A stretch of DNA of 64,000 nucleotides from Bacteroidales bacterium (GTDB taxonomy: Bacteria > Bacteroidota > Bacteroidia > Bacteroidales > UBA932), in the NCBI GenBank assembly GCA_017626555.1, contig JAGAIM010000116.1:1-64000 (forward strand), in the 5' to 3' direction. Below the pieces are notes generated by a model that had not been told where the DNA came from, did not search any database, and was given only the letters and a program-made list of their open reading frames with translations. Made by a program: the position numbers and the translations under genes. Numbering within the stretch: position 1 is the stretch's first letter; every line of letters starts with the position of its first letter. Positions 16,866 through 25,581 of this stretch are shown piece by piece.

Positions 16866-18221
16866 TTAGCACATTTCTTTCAACATAAGGGCAATACCGT
16901 CTGTGATGATCTGCTGGATGTAGATCTTTGACGGACATACATATTCGCAAAGTGCAAGATCTTCCTCGAGAACTTCGTAGATACCGAATTTCTCCATCTT
17001 GTCGATGTCGTTTGCGAGGCAGGCCTTGAGAAGATATACAGGATAAAGATCCATCGGAAGAACCTTTCCATATACATCGTTTACAACGAATGCACGTGGA
17101 CCACCGTGAAGGTTGGTATCCATATCATACTTCTTGTTAGGGGTAAGCCAGGAGAAATATGTGCGTGATGCACTGAACAGTTTTGGTCTGAATGGCTTAG
17201 CCCATCCGAGGAGTTCGTACTTGTCTCCTTCCTCGAGGATAGTGACCTGATTGTCGAAGAATCCGATGAATCCCTCTGCGCCGATATTCGTACCTGTGAG
17301 AATGTCACCGCTGATGAAGCGGAGGTTCTCGGAAGCGTCGTAGAACTCTTTGATGTCTTTCATTGAGATTCCAGGAAGTCCTTCCACGTATGCCGGATTG
17401 ATGGCTTTCGGGCCGGTTACGGCAATCTTTCTGCTGACATCATACTTTCCTGTGTTGAAAAGTTTGCCGATTGCAGCAAGCATTACTGGAGAAACTGTCC
17501 ATACGATTTCACCCTTCTGTACGGGAGAGATGTGATGGATCTGTACTCCTACGTTTCCTGCCGGATGCTTTCCTGAAACTGTGTGAAGCACTACGTTCTG
17601 AAGTTTGCTGAATACAGAAGCAGAAGCATTTGCGGCATTTACGCTTACGTGAACATTGCAGCCTGCCATTTTGGCAAGTGCATCAACTGCAGTCTGGATG
17701 TGCGCCGCCTGTCCGTTAAGGGCAAACTCTGTGTCTGCTGCAAGAGGAGCAGTTGAAAATGCTGATACGAAAATCGCCTTTGGCTTGCTCTCAGGGTTTG
17801 CGATGATTCCGTAAGGCCTCTGAGTGAGGGCAGGCCATAGACCTGCAACAAGAATGGCTTCCTTGATCTGCTCAGCAGACATCTCGGATACCTTCTGCTT
17901 TCCGAAATCGACATACTCCTGCTCTGCATCGGCTTTGATGCGAACCTCAAGCAACTTTCTCTTTTCGCCTCTGATCACCTCTGCTACGGTACCGCTTACC
18001 GGTGATGCGAAGAGGATGTTCTGAGACATCTTGTCTGCCAATACTGGTGTTCCTGCGAGGACCTTGTCACCCTCCCTTACCAGAAGTTTCGGAACGAGAC
18101 CTCGGAAATCGGTAGGTTTTACGGCCACAACATCAGGAGTGATCACCTTCTTGGTGTTCTGGGTCGCCGCTCCATTGATCGGAATGTCGAGACCCTTTTT
18201 CAAATAGATGTTGTTTGACAT
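16866..18221 (-). CDS. nqrA: Na+-translocating NADH:quinone reductase subunit A
   Basis: A 451-aa peripheral subunit on the cytoplasmic face of Na+-NQR. It starts MSNNIYLKKGLDIPINGAA, the conserved family N-terminus, so the ATG at 18221 is preferred over one 10 codons upstream. Lipoyl-like hammerhead features (VREGDKVLAGTPVLADK, FASPVSGTVAEVIRGEKRK) and NLHGGPRAFVVNDVYGKVLPMDL near the C-terminus are as in other NqrA proteins. First gene of the operon nqrABCDEF. A near-consensus -7 box (TATCTTCG on the minus strand, 18269-18262) lies about 40 bp upstream. Confidence 0.97.
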   Translation of the reverse strand: MSNNIYLKKGLDIPINGAATQNTKKVITPDVVAVKPTDFRGLVPKLLVREGDKVLAGTPVLADKMSQNILFASPVSGTVAEVIRGEKRKLLEVRIKADAEQEYVDFGKQKVSEMSAEQIKEAILVAGLWPALTQRPYGIIANPESKPKAIFVSAFSTAPLAADTEFALNGQAAHIQTAVDALAKMAGCNVHVSVNAANASASVFSKLQNVVLHTVSGKHPAGNVGVQIHHISPVQKGEIVWTVSPVMLAAIGKLFNTGKYDVSRKIAVTGPKAINPAYVEGLPGISMKDIKEFYDASENLRFISGDILTGTNIGAEGFIGFFDNQVTILEEGDKYELLGWAKPFRPKLFSASRTYFSWLTPNKKYDMDTNLHGGPRAFVVNDVYGKVLPMDLYPVYLLKACLANDIDKMEKFGIYEVLEEDLALCEYVCPSKIYIQQIITDGIALMLKEMC

Positions 18222-18361
18222 TATATAAACTGTTTTGAGTATAGAATTCAAAATGCGCCCGCGAAGATACGGACTTTTTCCCTATTTTAGAAGTAAAAAG
18301 CACCTTTTTTGTCAACTTGAATGTTTTTGCAAAAAGTTCGGATGAATTGCAATGTTTTGCC

Positions 18362-18369
18362 TAATTTTG
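18362..18369 (+). promoter_or_regulatory. -7 element immediately before the UvrD/PcrA helicase
   Basis: TAATTTTG, an exact TAnnTTTG match, ends only 8 bp before the ATG at 18378. If used, transcription would begin almost at the start codon. No good -33 box is visible. Confidence 0.45.
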
Positions 18370-18377
18370 CAGCCGTT

Positions 18378-20846
18378 ATGGAAAACAGGTGCAGTACTAT
18401 TCTGGAGGGACTGAACAGTGAGCAGAAGGCTGCTGTCAGTTGTGTCGATGGGCCGGTGCTCATTGTTGCTGGAGCGGGATCGGGCAAGACAAGGGTTCTG
18501 ACCAGCAGAATCGCATATATTCTGGAACGCGGATGTGATCCTTCGCGAATTCTTGCCTTGACCTTTACCAAGAAGGCGGCAACGGAAATGAAGGAAAGGA
18601 TTGCGTTGATGGTGGGTGAAAAGCGTGCGAGACGCTTGTATATGGGCACATTCCATTCTGTGTTCATCCGTTTCCTGAGGGAGTTTGCCGACTCGTTGGG
18701 ATATCCTCAGGCTTTCACCATATACGACACCAGCGATTCGGTAAGTGCGATCAAGACCTGCTTGAAGGAACTTCAACTTGACGAGAAGATATACAAGCCG
18801 AAGGATGTACTTTCGCGGATTTCGATGGCGAAGAATAATCTTGTGACAGCATCGGCCTATCGTCGGAATCCGACGGCGCTGCAGAATGATGCGGCTGCAA
18901 AGAAACCACGCATTTGCGATATATACGACCTGTATGCTTATAAATGCAAAATGGCAGGCGTGATGGATTTTGATGATATCCTGCTGAATATGAACATATT
19001 GCTCAGGGATAATCCTGCAGCCCTCGAATCAGTTGCCGGCAGATTCGACTACATAATGGTCGATGAGTATCAGGATACAAACCTGTCGCAGTATCTGATA
19101 TTGAAGAAACTCAGCCAGTTTCACAAGAATATCTGTGTCGTGGGTGACGATTCACAATCTATATATGCTTTCCGCGGAGCCAAGATTGAAAATATTCTGA
19201 ATTTCAAGAAGGATTATCCGGAACACCATATCTTCCGTCTGGAGCAGAATTATCGTTCGACGAAGACCATTGTGGATGCCGCCAATTCTCTGATAGCCAG
19301 AAACTCAGCCCGTATTCCCAAGGAATGTTATTCGATGGGCGATACCGGTGAAAAGATAAGACTCATACAAGCATATACGGAGCAGGAGGAAGCATTGTTG
19401 ATTGCCTCGTCAATAATCACCCGTATCCATTCTGAATCTGCTCAGTATCAGGACTTTGCAATACTGTATAGGACTAATGCCCAGTCACGTGCGCTGGAAG
19501 AGGCTCTTCGCAAGAGGAATATTCCATACGTCATATATTCAGGTAATTCATTCTTCGACAGGGCGGAGGTCAAGGATATGATGGCTTATCTGAAACTTGC
19601 TGTCAATCTTAATGATGACGAGTCTTTCAAACGAGTCGTAAACAAGCCTGCGCGAGGAATCGGTGACACATCTTTGACGGCATTGTCTGCTGCAGCGAAC
19701 GAGCATAAGACATCTCTTTTCAAAGCGGCTTTTCTGGATGACCTGGAACGGTTTGGCTTGAAGAATGCGGCAATTCAGAAAATACGTGCGTTCTGCGAAA
19801 TGATGAGCAGATTGTGTGTCAGAGGAGCAAAGGAGGATGCTTATACAGTGGCGACGGCACTGGCGATGGAGTCAGGGCTTCTGTTGTTTTATAAAAGCGA
19901 TAACAGTATTGAGGGACAGTCACGTACGGCAAATGTTGAAGAACTTCTCAATAGTGTCAAGAATTTCATTGAGGAGAAGCAGAATGAACAATTCGAGGAA
20001 ATGCAGGCGGAAGGCTCTGTCGGTGAAGGTGTTGAGTTGACTTCCGCGGATTTTTCTGTTGTTACTTTGGGGGATTATCTTGAAAATGTTTCGCTATTGA
20101 GCGCAGTAGATATGGAGGATGAAGAGGATGCTTCCAACAAAGTCGCTCTTATGACGGCGCATTCTTCCAAGGGTCTGGAATTTCCATACGTGTATGTTGC
20201 AGGAATGGAGGAGAATATTTTCCCTTCCGGTGGCTTTCTTGCATCGGAGACTGAAATCGAAGAGGAAAGAAGGCTCTTCTATGTGGCTATGACCCGCGCC
20301 AAAAAAGCAGTGTCATTTTCATTCGCTCAGACTCGCACCAGAAATGGAAAACACGAATCCAATTCACCTTCGAGATTCATAAGGGAAGTGAATGCCAGAT
20401 ATATTGCAAATCCATTGACATCTGCTCTGGATGATGTCGATGACGAGCCGCGTCAGAGTTCCGGCAGCCAGTGGGGATATCGTCCTTCACATCATCGCCA
20501 GGGTTATATGTACGGACAGTCTTCAAAGCCTGTTGTCGAGCGCCGGCCATCCCAATCTCAGCCGATACGCAGGGCTGAACCGGTAAGACGCGCGGAACCT
20601 GTTCCTGTTAGAAGACCACAGCCTCTTTCTTCAAAAGTTCCTGCCAAGGAATTCGAACCGACTCCTATTCTCCAATTAAGGGCTGGACAGAGAATCGAGC
20701 ATAATCGTTTTGGCTATGGAAAGATTTTGGAAATATCGGGCAATGTTGTCGATTTGAAGGCAAAAATAGCCTTTGATGACCACGGAGAGAAGATTTTGAT
20801 ATTGAAATATGCAAAAATTCGTGCATTGGACTTGGAAAATAATTAA
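18378..20846 (+). CDS. UvrD/PcrA-type ATP-dependent DNA helicase
   Basis: An 822-aa superfamily-1 3'-5' helicase acting in repair and replication-fork maintenance. Motifs in order: Q motif LNSEQKAAV, Walker A VAGAGSGKT, motif Ia LTFTKKAATEMKER, DExx box as VDEYQDTN, motif III GDDSQSIYAFRGA, motif IV LEQNYRST, motif V MTAHSSKGLEF, and motif VI RLFYVAMTRAKK. The C-terminus (from about residue 700) is a low-complexity Arg/Pro/Gln linker and then a small globular part (LRAGQRIEHNRFGYGKILEI), the PcrA-like tail that in other species contacts RNA polymerase. The start MENRCSTILEGL is preferred because a -7 promoter lies just upstream. A 19-codon longer start would overlap that promoter. Confidence 0.95.
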   Translation: MENRCSTILEGLNSEQKAAVSCVDGPVLIVAGAGSGKTRVLTSRIAYILERGCDPSRILALTFTKKAATEMKERIALMVGEKRARRLYMGTFHSVFIRFLREFADSLGYPQAFTIYDTSDSVSAIKTCLKELQLDEKIYKPKDVLSRISMAKNNLVTASAYRRNPTALQNDAAAKKPRICDIYDLYAYKCKMAGVMDFDDILLNMNILLRDNPAALESVAGRFDYIMVDEYQDTNLSQYLILKKLSQFHKNICVVGDDSQSIYAFRGAKIENILNFKKDYPEHHIFRLEQNYRSTKTIVDAANSLIARNSARIPKECYSMGDTGEKIRLIQAYTEQEEALLIASSIITRIHSESAQYQDFAILYRTNAQSRALEEALRKRNIPYVIYSGNSFFDRAEVKDMMAYLKLAVNLNDDESFKRVVNKPARGIGDTSLTALSAAANEHKTSLFKAAFLDDLERFGLKNAAIQKIRAFCEMMSRLCVRGAKEDAYTVATALAMESGLLLFYKSDNSIEGQSRTANVEELLNSVKNFIEEKQNEQFEEMQAEGSVGEGVELTSADFSVVTLGDYLENVSLLSAVDMEDEEDASNKVALMTAHSSKGLEFPYVYVAGMEENIFPSGGFLASETEIEEERRLFYVAMTRAKKAVSFSFAQTRTRNGKHESNSPSRFIREVNARYIANPLTSALDDVDDEPRQSSGSQWGYRPSHHRQGYMYGQSSKPVVERRPSQSQPIRRAEPVRRAEPVPVRRPQPLSSKVPAKEFEPTPILQLRAGQRIEHNRFGYGKILEISGNVVDLKAKIAFDDHGEKILILKYAKIRALDLENN

Positions 20847-20861
20847 TTATCCGTACCTTTG
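20832..20861 (+). promoter_or_regulatory. Consensus promoter just downstream of the helicase gene
   Basis: TTG (20832-20834), a 19-bp spacer and TACCTTTG (20854-20861) match the Bacteroides promoter. The -33 box lies inside the last codons of the helicase gene. It points into a 75-80 nt stretch ending in a strong hairpin and T-run, with no ORF. Confidence 0.6.
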
Positions 20862-20867
20862 CAACGA

Positions 20868-20944
20868 AGTTTTTCATAGTTTAAGTTTAGGTTAAGTAGC
20901 GGAGCGTTCGCAGTTGATGCGGGTGCTCCGTGAATTTTTTTTTT
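20868..20944 (+). ncRNA. Candidate small RNA, or 3' UTR with intrinsic terminator
   Basis: Downstream of a consensus promoter lie about 30 nt of A/T-rich sequence and then a two-level stem: CGGAGC (20900-20905) with GCTCCG (20925-20930), a symmetric GTT/GGT internal loop, and CGCA/TGCG closing a GTTGA loop. A run of ten T follows (20935-20944). No ORF of any size fits. It could be a free-standing short RNA, or merely the terminator of the helicase mRNA. The consensus promoter inside the gene end favours a separate transcript. I do not recognise a known RNA family. Confidence 0.45.
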
Positions 20945-21086
20945 GACCATCTTGTATTATTTGTCATTTCTGATGAAAAATCCAATAAGATTTGATGAAA
21001 ATGCATAAAAAAGAGAAATAAATCTGCATAAAATAAAGCAACTGAATCTTTTTCTTTTTCTTAAATAAATTCTCATCCGCATATCC

Positions 21087-21094
21087 TACTTTTG
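21087..21094 (+). promoter_or_regulatory. -7 element and leader hairpin of the DUF4493 gene
   Basis: TACTTTTG matches the -7 consensus 45 bp before the ATG at 21140. It is followed directly by a leader hairpin, GCCGCT (21094-21099) pairing with AGCGGC (21111-21116). Confidence 0.5.
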
Positions 21095-21139
21095 CCGCTG
21101 TCCGCAATGTAGCGGCGTATAGATATGAGGAGTTGGAAA

Positions 21140-22243
21140 ATGAAGAAAAAATCATTTTTACGTTTGTCAGCGGCGGTTGCCGCCGTTTATGTCTCAACAA
21201 TACTGCTTCTTCTGCAGTCGTGCAATTTACTTGGATCAGGATCTCCCGGGGAAGGTGAATTACGTATAGCCTTTGCGCGTGGGCAGGAACTGCTTACCCG
21301 TGCGGGACTTGAGATACCGGATACAAGCGATTTCATACTTACCGTTAAGGATAGCAAGGGAACAGTCATCTATGATGGTGCATACGGTGCTTCACCGCAA
21401 TCCCTGACTTTGAAGGCAGGAAGTTATACCGTCAAAGTGCTCTCCGCACAGTTCAGCAAACCAGCCTTTTCCGCTCCGCAATTCGGGGATGAACAGTGTG
21501 TTGTGGTGTCAGAGGGAGAGGTTGCAGATGTCAGGCTGGAATGCCGTCAGATGAATTCCGGCATCCGTCTTTATATAGATTCCGCTTTCCTGTCTAAATA
21601 TCCTGATGGTGCTTTGATTCTTAAATCATCTTTTGGAAGGCTGCTTTACGGTTTCAGAGAGAAACGCATTGCCTATTTTGCTCCTGGCAATATCTCTCTG
21701 GTGCTAGCGGATGGTGGAACTGATGAGGTGCTGCTGACACGGACTCTGAAGGCTCAGGAAATACTTGAACTCAGGCTCAAAGTGGGGGCATCTGGAAATT
21801 CTTCACAAGGAACTGCTGTGTCGGATAGGATATCAGTGACTGTTGATACTACTAGAGTATGGAAATCAGAAGATTATGTTATAGGATCCGGAGCGTCGTC
21901 GGGTGGTGGGATACTGTCGGTGTCGGATGCAATTTCCAGCCCTGGGGAGGAAGATGTCTGTGTGAGCGGATATATTGTCGGTGGAGATCTGACTTCTTCT
22001 TCTGCCTCTTTTGAAAAGCCATTTTCATCAAGAACAAATATTATTATCGGCCCGAGAACGAATACTTCTGAAAAATCCTCCTGTCTGTCTGTCCAATTGC
22101 CTTCAGGAGAGATCAGGGATGCTCTGAATCTGGTGGATAATCCCGGACTTCTGGGTCGTAAAGTGCTCCTCAGAGGTGATATCGTGGATGCTTATTATGG
22201 GATTCCTGGAATCAAGAATATTACAGAGTATGAATTGCAGTAA
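21140..22243 (+). CDS. DUF4493 / DUF6359-type surface lipoprotein
   Basis: A 367-aa predicted lipoprotein: Lys-rich start, hydrophobic signal, lipobox LLLLQSCNL. The N-terminal domain (GELRIAFARGQELLTR, then DFILTVKDSKGTVIYDG, LKAGSYTVKVLSAQ) matches the pattern of DUF4493, a carboxypeptidase-regulatory-like beta domain common in Bacteroidales. The C-terminal part (VSDAISSPGEEDVCVSGYIVGGDL, CLSVQLPSGEIRDALNL, KVLLRGDIVDAYYGIPGIKN) resembles the OB-fold-like DUF6359. GGAG lies before the chosen ATG, and an alternative ATG is at 21125. It precedes the large DUF4906 lipoprotein, separated by a possible attenuator hairpin, and likely works with it on the cell surface. Confidence 0.75.
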   Translation: MKKKSFLRLSAAVAAVYVSTILLLLQSCNLLGSGSPGEGELRIAFARGQELLTRAGLEIPDTSDFILTVKDSKGTVIYDGAYGASPQSLTLKAGSYTVKVLSAQFSKPAFSAPQFGDEQCVVVSEGEVADVRLECRQMNSGIRLYIDSAFLSKYPDGALILKSSFGRLLYGFREKRIAYFAPGNISLVLADGGTDEVLLTRTLKAQEILELRLKVGASGNSSQGTAVSDRISVTVDTTRVWKSEDYVIGSGASSGGGILSVSDAISSPGEEDVCVSGYIVGGDLTSSSASFEKPFSSRTNIIIGPRTNTSEKSSCLSVQLPSGEIRDALNLVDNPGLLGRKVLLRGDIVDAYYGIPGIKNITEYELQ

Positions 22244-22281
22244 GTCAGTTTGTTTCATTAAGTTACTTGAATCAGTGTGTG

Positions 22282-22312
22282 GGCGGCGCTGCCGTGAGGT
22301 ACCGCCGTTTTT
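22282..22312 (+). terminator. Hairpin plus T-run between the two surface lipoprotein genes
   Basis: GGCGG (22282-22286) pairs with CCGCC (22302-22306), followed by GTTTTT. A competing inner hairpin CGGC-GCT-GCCG overlaps the left arm. It could terminate or attenuate transcription into the DUF4906 gene 18 bp further on. Confidence 0.55.
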
Positions 22313-22329
22313 AAAAACAATCTAAAAAT

Positions 22330-25300
22330 ATGTTGATTATGGGAAGAAATACAGCCTGTTTGTTGTTTTTGTGTCTGTCAGTCTCTTGTGCAGTGGAAAA
22401 TACTGAAGAGCAATCTATGAATGCATCTTCTTCTGCTTGGGAAGAAGTATGTTTCTGCACAGAGATCGAAGGAGAGGAAGTGATAAATGTGAAAAGTGTA
22501 TTGCCGGAAGATATTGAAACAAAAATCTCTGATGTGACTTTAGCCTCGTATTCTGCCGATGGAAGCCTTACGGATGCAAGATACTATGAATCTGGATTTT
22601 CGTCAATGCGTCTGTATGTGCAGGAGGGCATTGGAAGCAATATTTATGCAGTTGTGAATATGGGAGATATGACAGATGCTTTCCCGGAGGATGAAGAATC
22701 TGTTCAGGATATTGTGTATGATGTCGGGTCTTATCAGACAGTCGGAATGCTTGGCTTTCCGATGAGCGGATCTCTTACTGGTTTTACTCTTTCAGAAAGT
22801 CCCGGGGTCGTGAAAGTGGAACGATTGTTCTCAAAGATTTGTGTGAGGATTCTGCATAATAGTCTGAGCGGGTATGATCCATCATCCGTCTATTCCTACA
22901 ATATGTGCAACAGAAGTCTGTATGTCAGACAGGCAAATAAACGTCTTCTTCCTTTTGCGATAAGAGGCAGCCGTGCATTATCTCCCTTGGATATACTGCA
23001 ATCGTCTGATTATAATTCGAATATGAATGACAGAACAGCATACGATGGATCATTGGCTGCCAGTCAGTTGGGTCCGGGACCCGGATATTTCCAGGATACG
23101 ACTGTGGTGTTTTATGTCCCGGAGAATATGCAGGGTAATCTTTTGCCATCCAATACCGATCCATATAGGAAAGAGTACGACAATATTTCCGATATAAATG
23201 GCAGATCTTACTCTGATTTATGTACCTATCTGGAGTTCAATGCAAGGCGCGAGCCTACAATCGGTTATTCGGGAAGTGTTATGTATCGTTATTATCTTGG
23301 AGCAGACAATACATCTGATTTCAATCTGGAGCGGAACAAACGCTATGACCTGACTTTGGATTTCACTGAAGAGGGCTTCTATGCAGATAGTTGGAAGGTT
23401 ACCAGAGGAAGTGACTGGAATGATAAGCGTGTGCTGGAATTCCTTGAGGAACCTTTTGGCATCCAGCCTGGAGGTACTGAAAAGGTAATGATTCATTACC
23501 ATCGATACGGGGCTTCGGGTTCCCAGAATTATCCGGATGACTGGAGTTTTGTGGCTGATGAATCGGCAATGAAGGCTGCCGGGCTGACATTATCTTTCGA
23601 TCCTGATGTTCTTGTCACCGGCAAGAACGGGTATAAGGATTTCTGTGTCAATGTTTCAGCCTCTTCATCTGCAAAGGTTGGGGCAAAGTTCCCGTTGAAA
23701 GTAATAACCAATGATGGGGTGATATGCGATGAGAGTACTATAACTGTCATAGAAAAAACAGGATTGATTCCTGTGTGGAGCAATGAGGTAGAGTATGTTT
23801 CACAGGAAGGCATATTGTCATTTACGGGTGCTGTTGAGGGTGACTTGCCGCTGTCGGTAACTTTGTCCGATGAGTCTAAAGTGGATTGTACCCGTATAAG
23901 TGATTATTCTTTCAAGGTTGTTGCCAATCGTACCGGAGATGTGACTGTCAATGTCAGAAATGCTTCGGGTACAAAGACAGTTTCCGTTGATATGTCCATA
24001 ATTGCTCCGGTTCTTGATGTCAGCGATTCAAGTATCGATCTTAATCCTGATGGTGCTTCAGAAGTTACGTCATATAATTATCTGGATCGTTATGGAAAGG
24101 CGCTGTCAAATGTAAATTCCTCAGCATTCGATACATACCTCAGGCCGGTGGTCAGTGCTGGCGGATATTTCAATTCCTACGTGACATCATCGTCTTTGCG
24201 GTTTGAAATAGGATCCTTGAATGTGTCCGGTGTCAGGATAAACTTGGGGAGAACGTATCCGGCAAAAGTGTCAGCCGTTGATTGCCAGGGTGTGGATCCT
24301 AAGACTGTTGCATTGGTGGTAACTGATCCGTTCCCGGATATCGCAGCGGAAAATCTGGGGAGCATAGATGATTATACCCTTTTCGCATCTTACGGGACGG
24401 TTCCTGCTTTGAGGACTGTTTTTGCAGATGAAATTGCAGCAAATGCGTCATTTGAATATCAAGGCTTTGTGCCGGATGCAGAAAGTCAGTATGTTTCTGT
24501 GGCATTGGAACCGGAGTGGCTTGGACGCTTCAGTAATTCGAATGATATATTCAAGGCTTCGCTGGATCTGGGTTCAGGCAGAATTTCTGTGAAACAGACA
24601 ACGTTATTGACAGGTGCAGAACACAGTGCTGGCAGGCACAATCTGATGATATATGTGCAGAACAGACATTCTTCTGAAAAGATAGGCCGCTCGTGCGGGA
24701 CTGTTGATGTTTATGTGCACACGGCGATAGGCGCAAGAGCGGTGTTTGACTCACGTGCTTGCGGATACAGGAATGGAGGCACTGAAACATTCGCATCGGT
24801 ATATAATACAGTTGCCGGACAGACGATTTATCCTAATACGACATCATCTGATAAAATCCATTATATTGATGTTTCGATGGAGTGGATGACCGATGTGTCG
24901 GGAGTATATGTCCTTGGGACAATGGATAATGCGACTAAGGGTAATGGATATGCTTTTGATTCGGACAAGATCATACGCCCGTCGGTTTCTGATTGCCAGA
25001 CGCTTACAAGTACACGTATGTTATATTCGTTATGCAGCACCAGGGACAGCCGTATATCGGTGTGCGATGAACCATATAGGGAATATAAAGGAATCGGGGC
25101 TGTGCTTTACAGGGCGCTTCTCATACCTGCATATTCGGGTACGGTGAGCGAAATCAATCTGAAACTCTGGTTCTTCGGGTGGCAGTCGCATACCGGCAAA
25201 GGTACTATAGCGTACGCTCCTTGTTATGAATTATATGATGTGTTGAATGGAATAACTGTTACTTCGAGACAACCATATCATTTTACGCCATCGGCATTGA

Positions 25301-25395
25301 AATCATACGTTGACAAATCAGGAAGGGGGTACCACGTAATTCATTTTCTGGAGAAGATATATCCCGATACATACGGTTGGATCAATCTTCTGTAA
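22330..25395 (+). CDS. Very large DUF4906-type surface lipoprotein
   Basis: A 1021-aa protein with signal peptide and lipobox (LFLCLSVSCAVEN). The N-terminal 350 residues mirror the smaller protein at 3775-5013: fimbrillin-like start (ISDVTLASYSADGSL), FYVPENMQGNLLP, CTYLEFNARREP, MYRYYLGADNTSDFNLERNK and YADSWKVTRG. About 250 residues of immunoglobulin-like repeats follow (TGLIPVWSNEVEYVSQEGIL), then a C-terminal region with repeated VYVHTAIGARAV-like beta patterns. Function is unknown; a long adhesin or fimbrial tip stalk is plausible. No dedicated promoter is evident, so it is probably read from the promoter at 21087 through the intervening hairpin. The 186 bp after it hold a terminator and the susC promoter. 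Confidence 0.75.
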   Translation: MLIMGRNTACLLFLCLSVSCAVENTEEQSMNASSSAWEEVCFCTEIEGEEVINVKSVLPEDIETKISDVTLASYSADGSLTDARYYESGFSSMRLYVQEGIGSNIYAVVNMGDMTDAFPEDEESVQDIVYDVGSYQTVGMLGFPMSGSLTGFTLSESPGVVKVERLFSKICVRILHNSLSGYDPSSVYSYNMCNRSLYVRQANKRLLPFAIRGSRALSPLDILQSSDYNSNMNDRTAYDGSLAASQLGPGPGYFQDTTVVFYVPENMQGNLLPSNTDPYRKEYDNISDINGRSYSDLCTYLEFNARREPTIGYSGSVMYRYYLGADNTSDFNLERNKRYDLTLDFTEEGFYADSWKVTRGSDWNDKRVLEFLEEPFGIQPGGTEKVMIHYHRYGASGSQNYPDDWSFVADESAMKAAGLTLSFDPDVLVTGKNGYKDFCVNVSASSSAKVGAKFPLKVITNDGVICDESTITVIEKTGLIPVWSNEVEYVSQEGILSFTGAVEGDLPLSVTLSDESKVDCTRISDYSFKVVANRTGDVTVNVRNASGTKTVSVDMSIIAPVLDVSDSSIDLNPDGASEVTSYNYLDRYGKALSNVNSSAFDTYLRPVVSAGGYFNSYVTSSSLRFEIGSLNVSGVRINLGRTYPAKVSAVDCQGVDPKTVALVVTDPFPDIAAENLGSIDDYTLFASYGTVPALRTVFADEIAANASFEYQGFVPDAESQYVSVALEPEWLGRFSNSNDIFKASLDLGSGRISVKQTTLLTGAEHSAGRHNLMIYVQNRHSSEKIGRSCGTVDVYVHTAIGARAVFDSRACGYRNGGTETFASVYNTVAGQTIYPNTTSSDKIHYIDVSMEWMTDVSGVYVLGTMDNATKGNGYAFDSDKIIRPSVSDCQTLTSTRMLYSLCSTRDSRISVCDEPYREYKGIGAVLYRALLIPAYSGTVSEINLKLWFFGWQSHTGKGTIAYAPCYELYDVLNGITVTSRQPYHFTPSALKSYVDKSGRGYHVIHFLEKIYPDTYGWINLL

Positions 25396-25419
25396 TCTAT
25401 CGGCTCTATGATTATGGGT

Positions 25420-25452
25420 GGGACAGACACAAAAAGTCTGTCCCTGTTTTTT
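25420..25452 (+). terminator. Intrinsic terminator after the DUF4906 gene
   Basis: GGGACAGAC (25420-25428) pairs perfectly with GTCTGTCCC (25436-25444) across a 7-nt A-rich loop, followed by TGTTTTTTG. Confidence 0.88.
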
Positions 25453-25521
25453 GTATGGTCGTCTTCTTTCCTGCAGATTGGCCGAAAAATGAATAATGCG
25501 TGAATATTATGTCTTTAGGCA

Positions 25522-25552
25522 TTGGAATAGAGCCGAAAATCCGTTATATTTG
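25522..25552 (+). promoter_or_regulatory. Promoter of the susCD locus
   Basis: TTG (25522-25524), a 20-bp spacer and TATATTTG (25545-25552) match the Bacteroides consensus. The susC ATG is 30 bp downstream. Confidence 0.78.
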
Positions 25553-25581
25553 CACGATTTGGATATTAATATAAATAACTG

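Noticed and set aside
22282-22312. Riboswitch between the two surface lipoprotein genes
   Set aside because: Only a short hairpin and T-run with one alternative pairing are present; there is no space for an aptamer.
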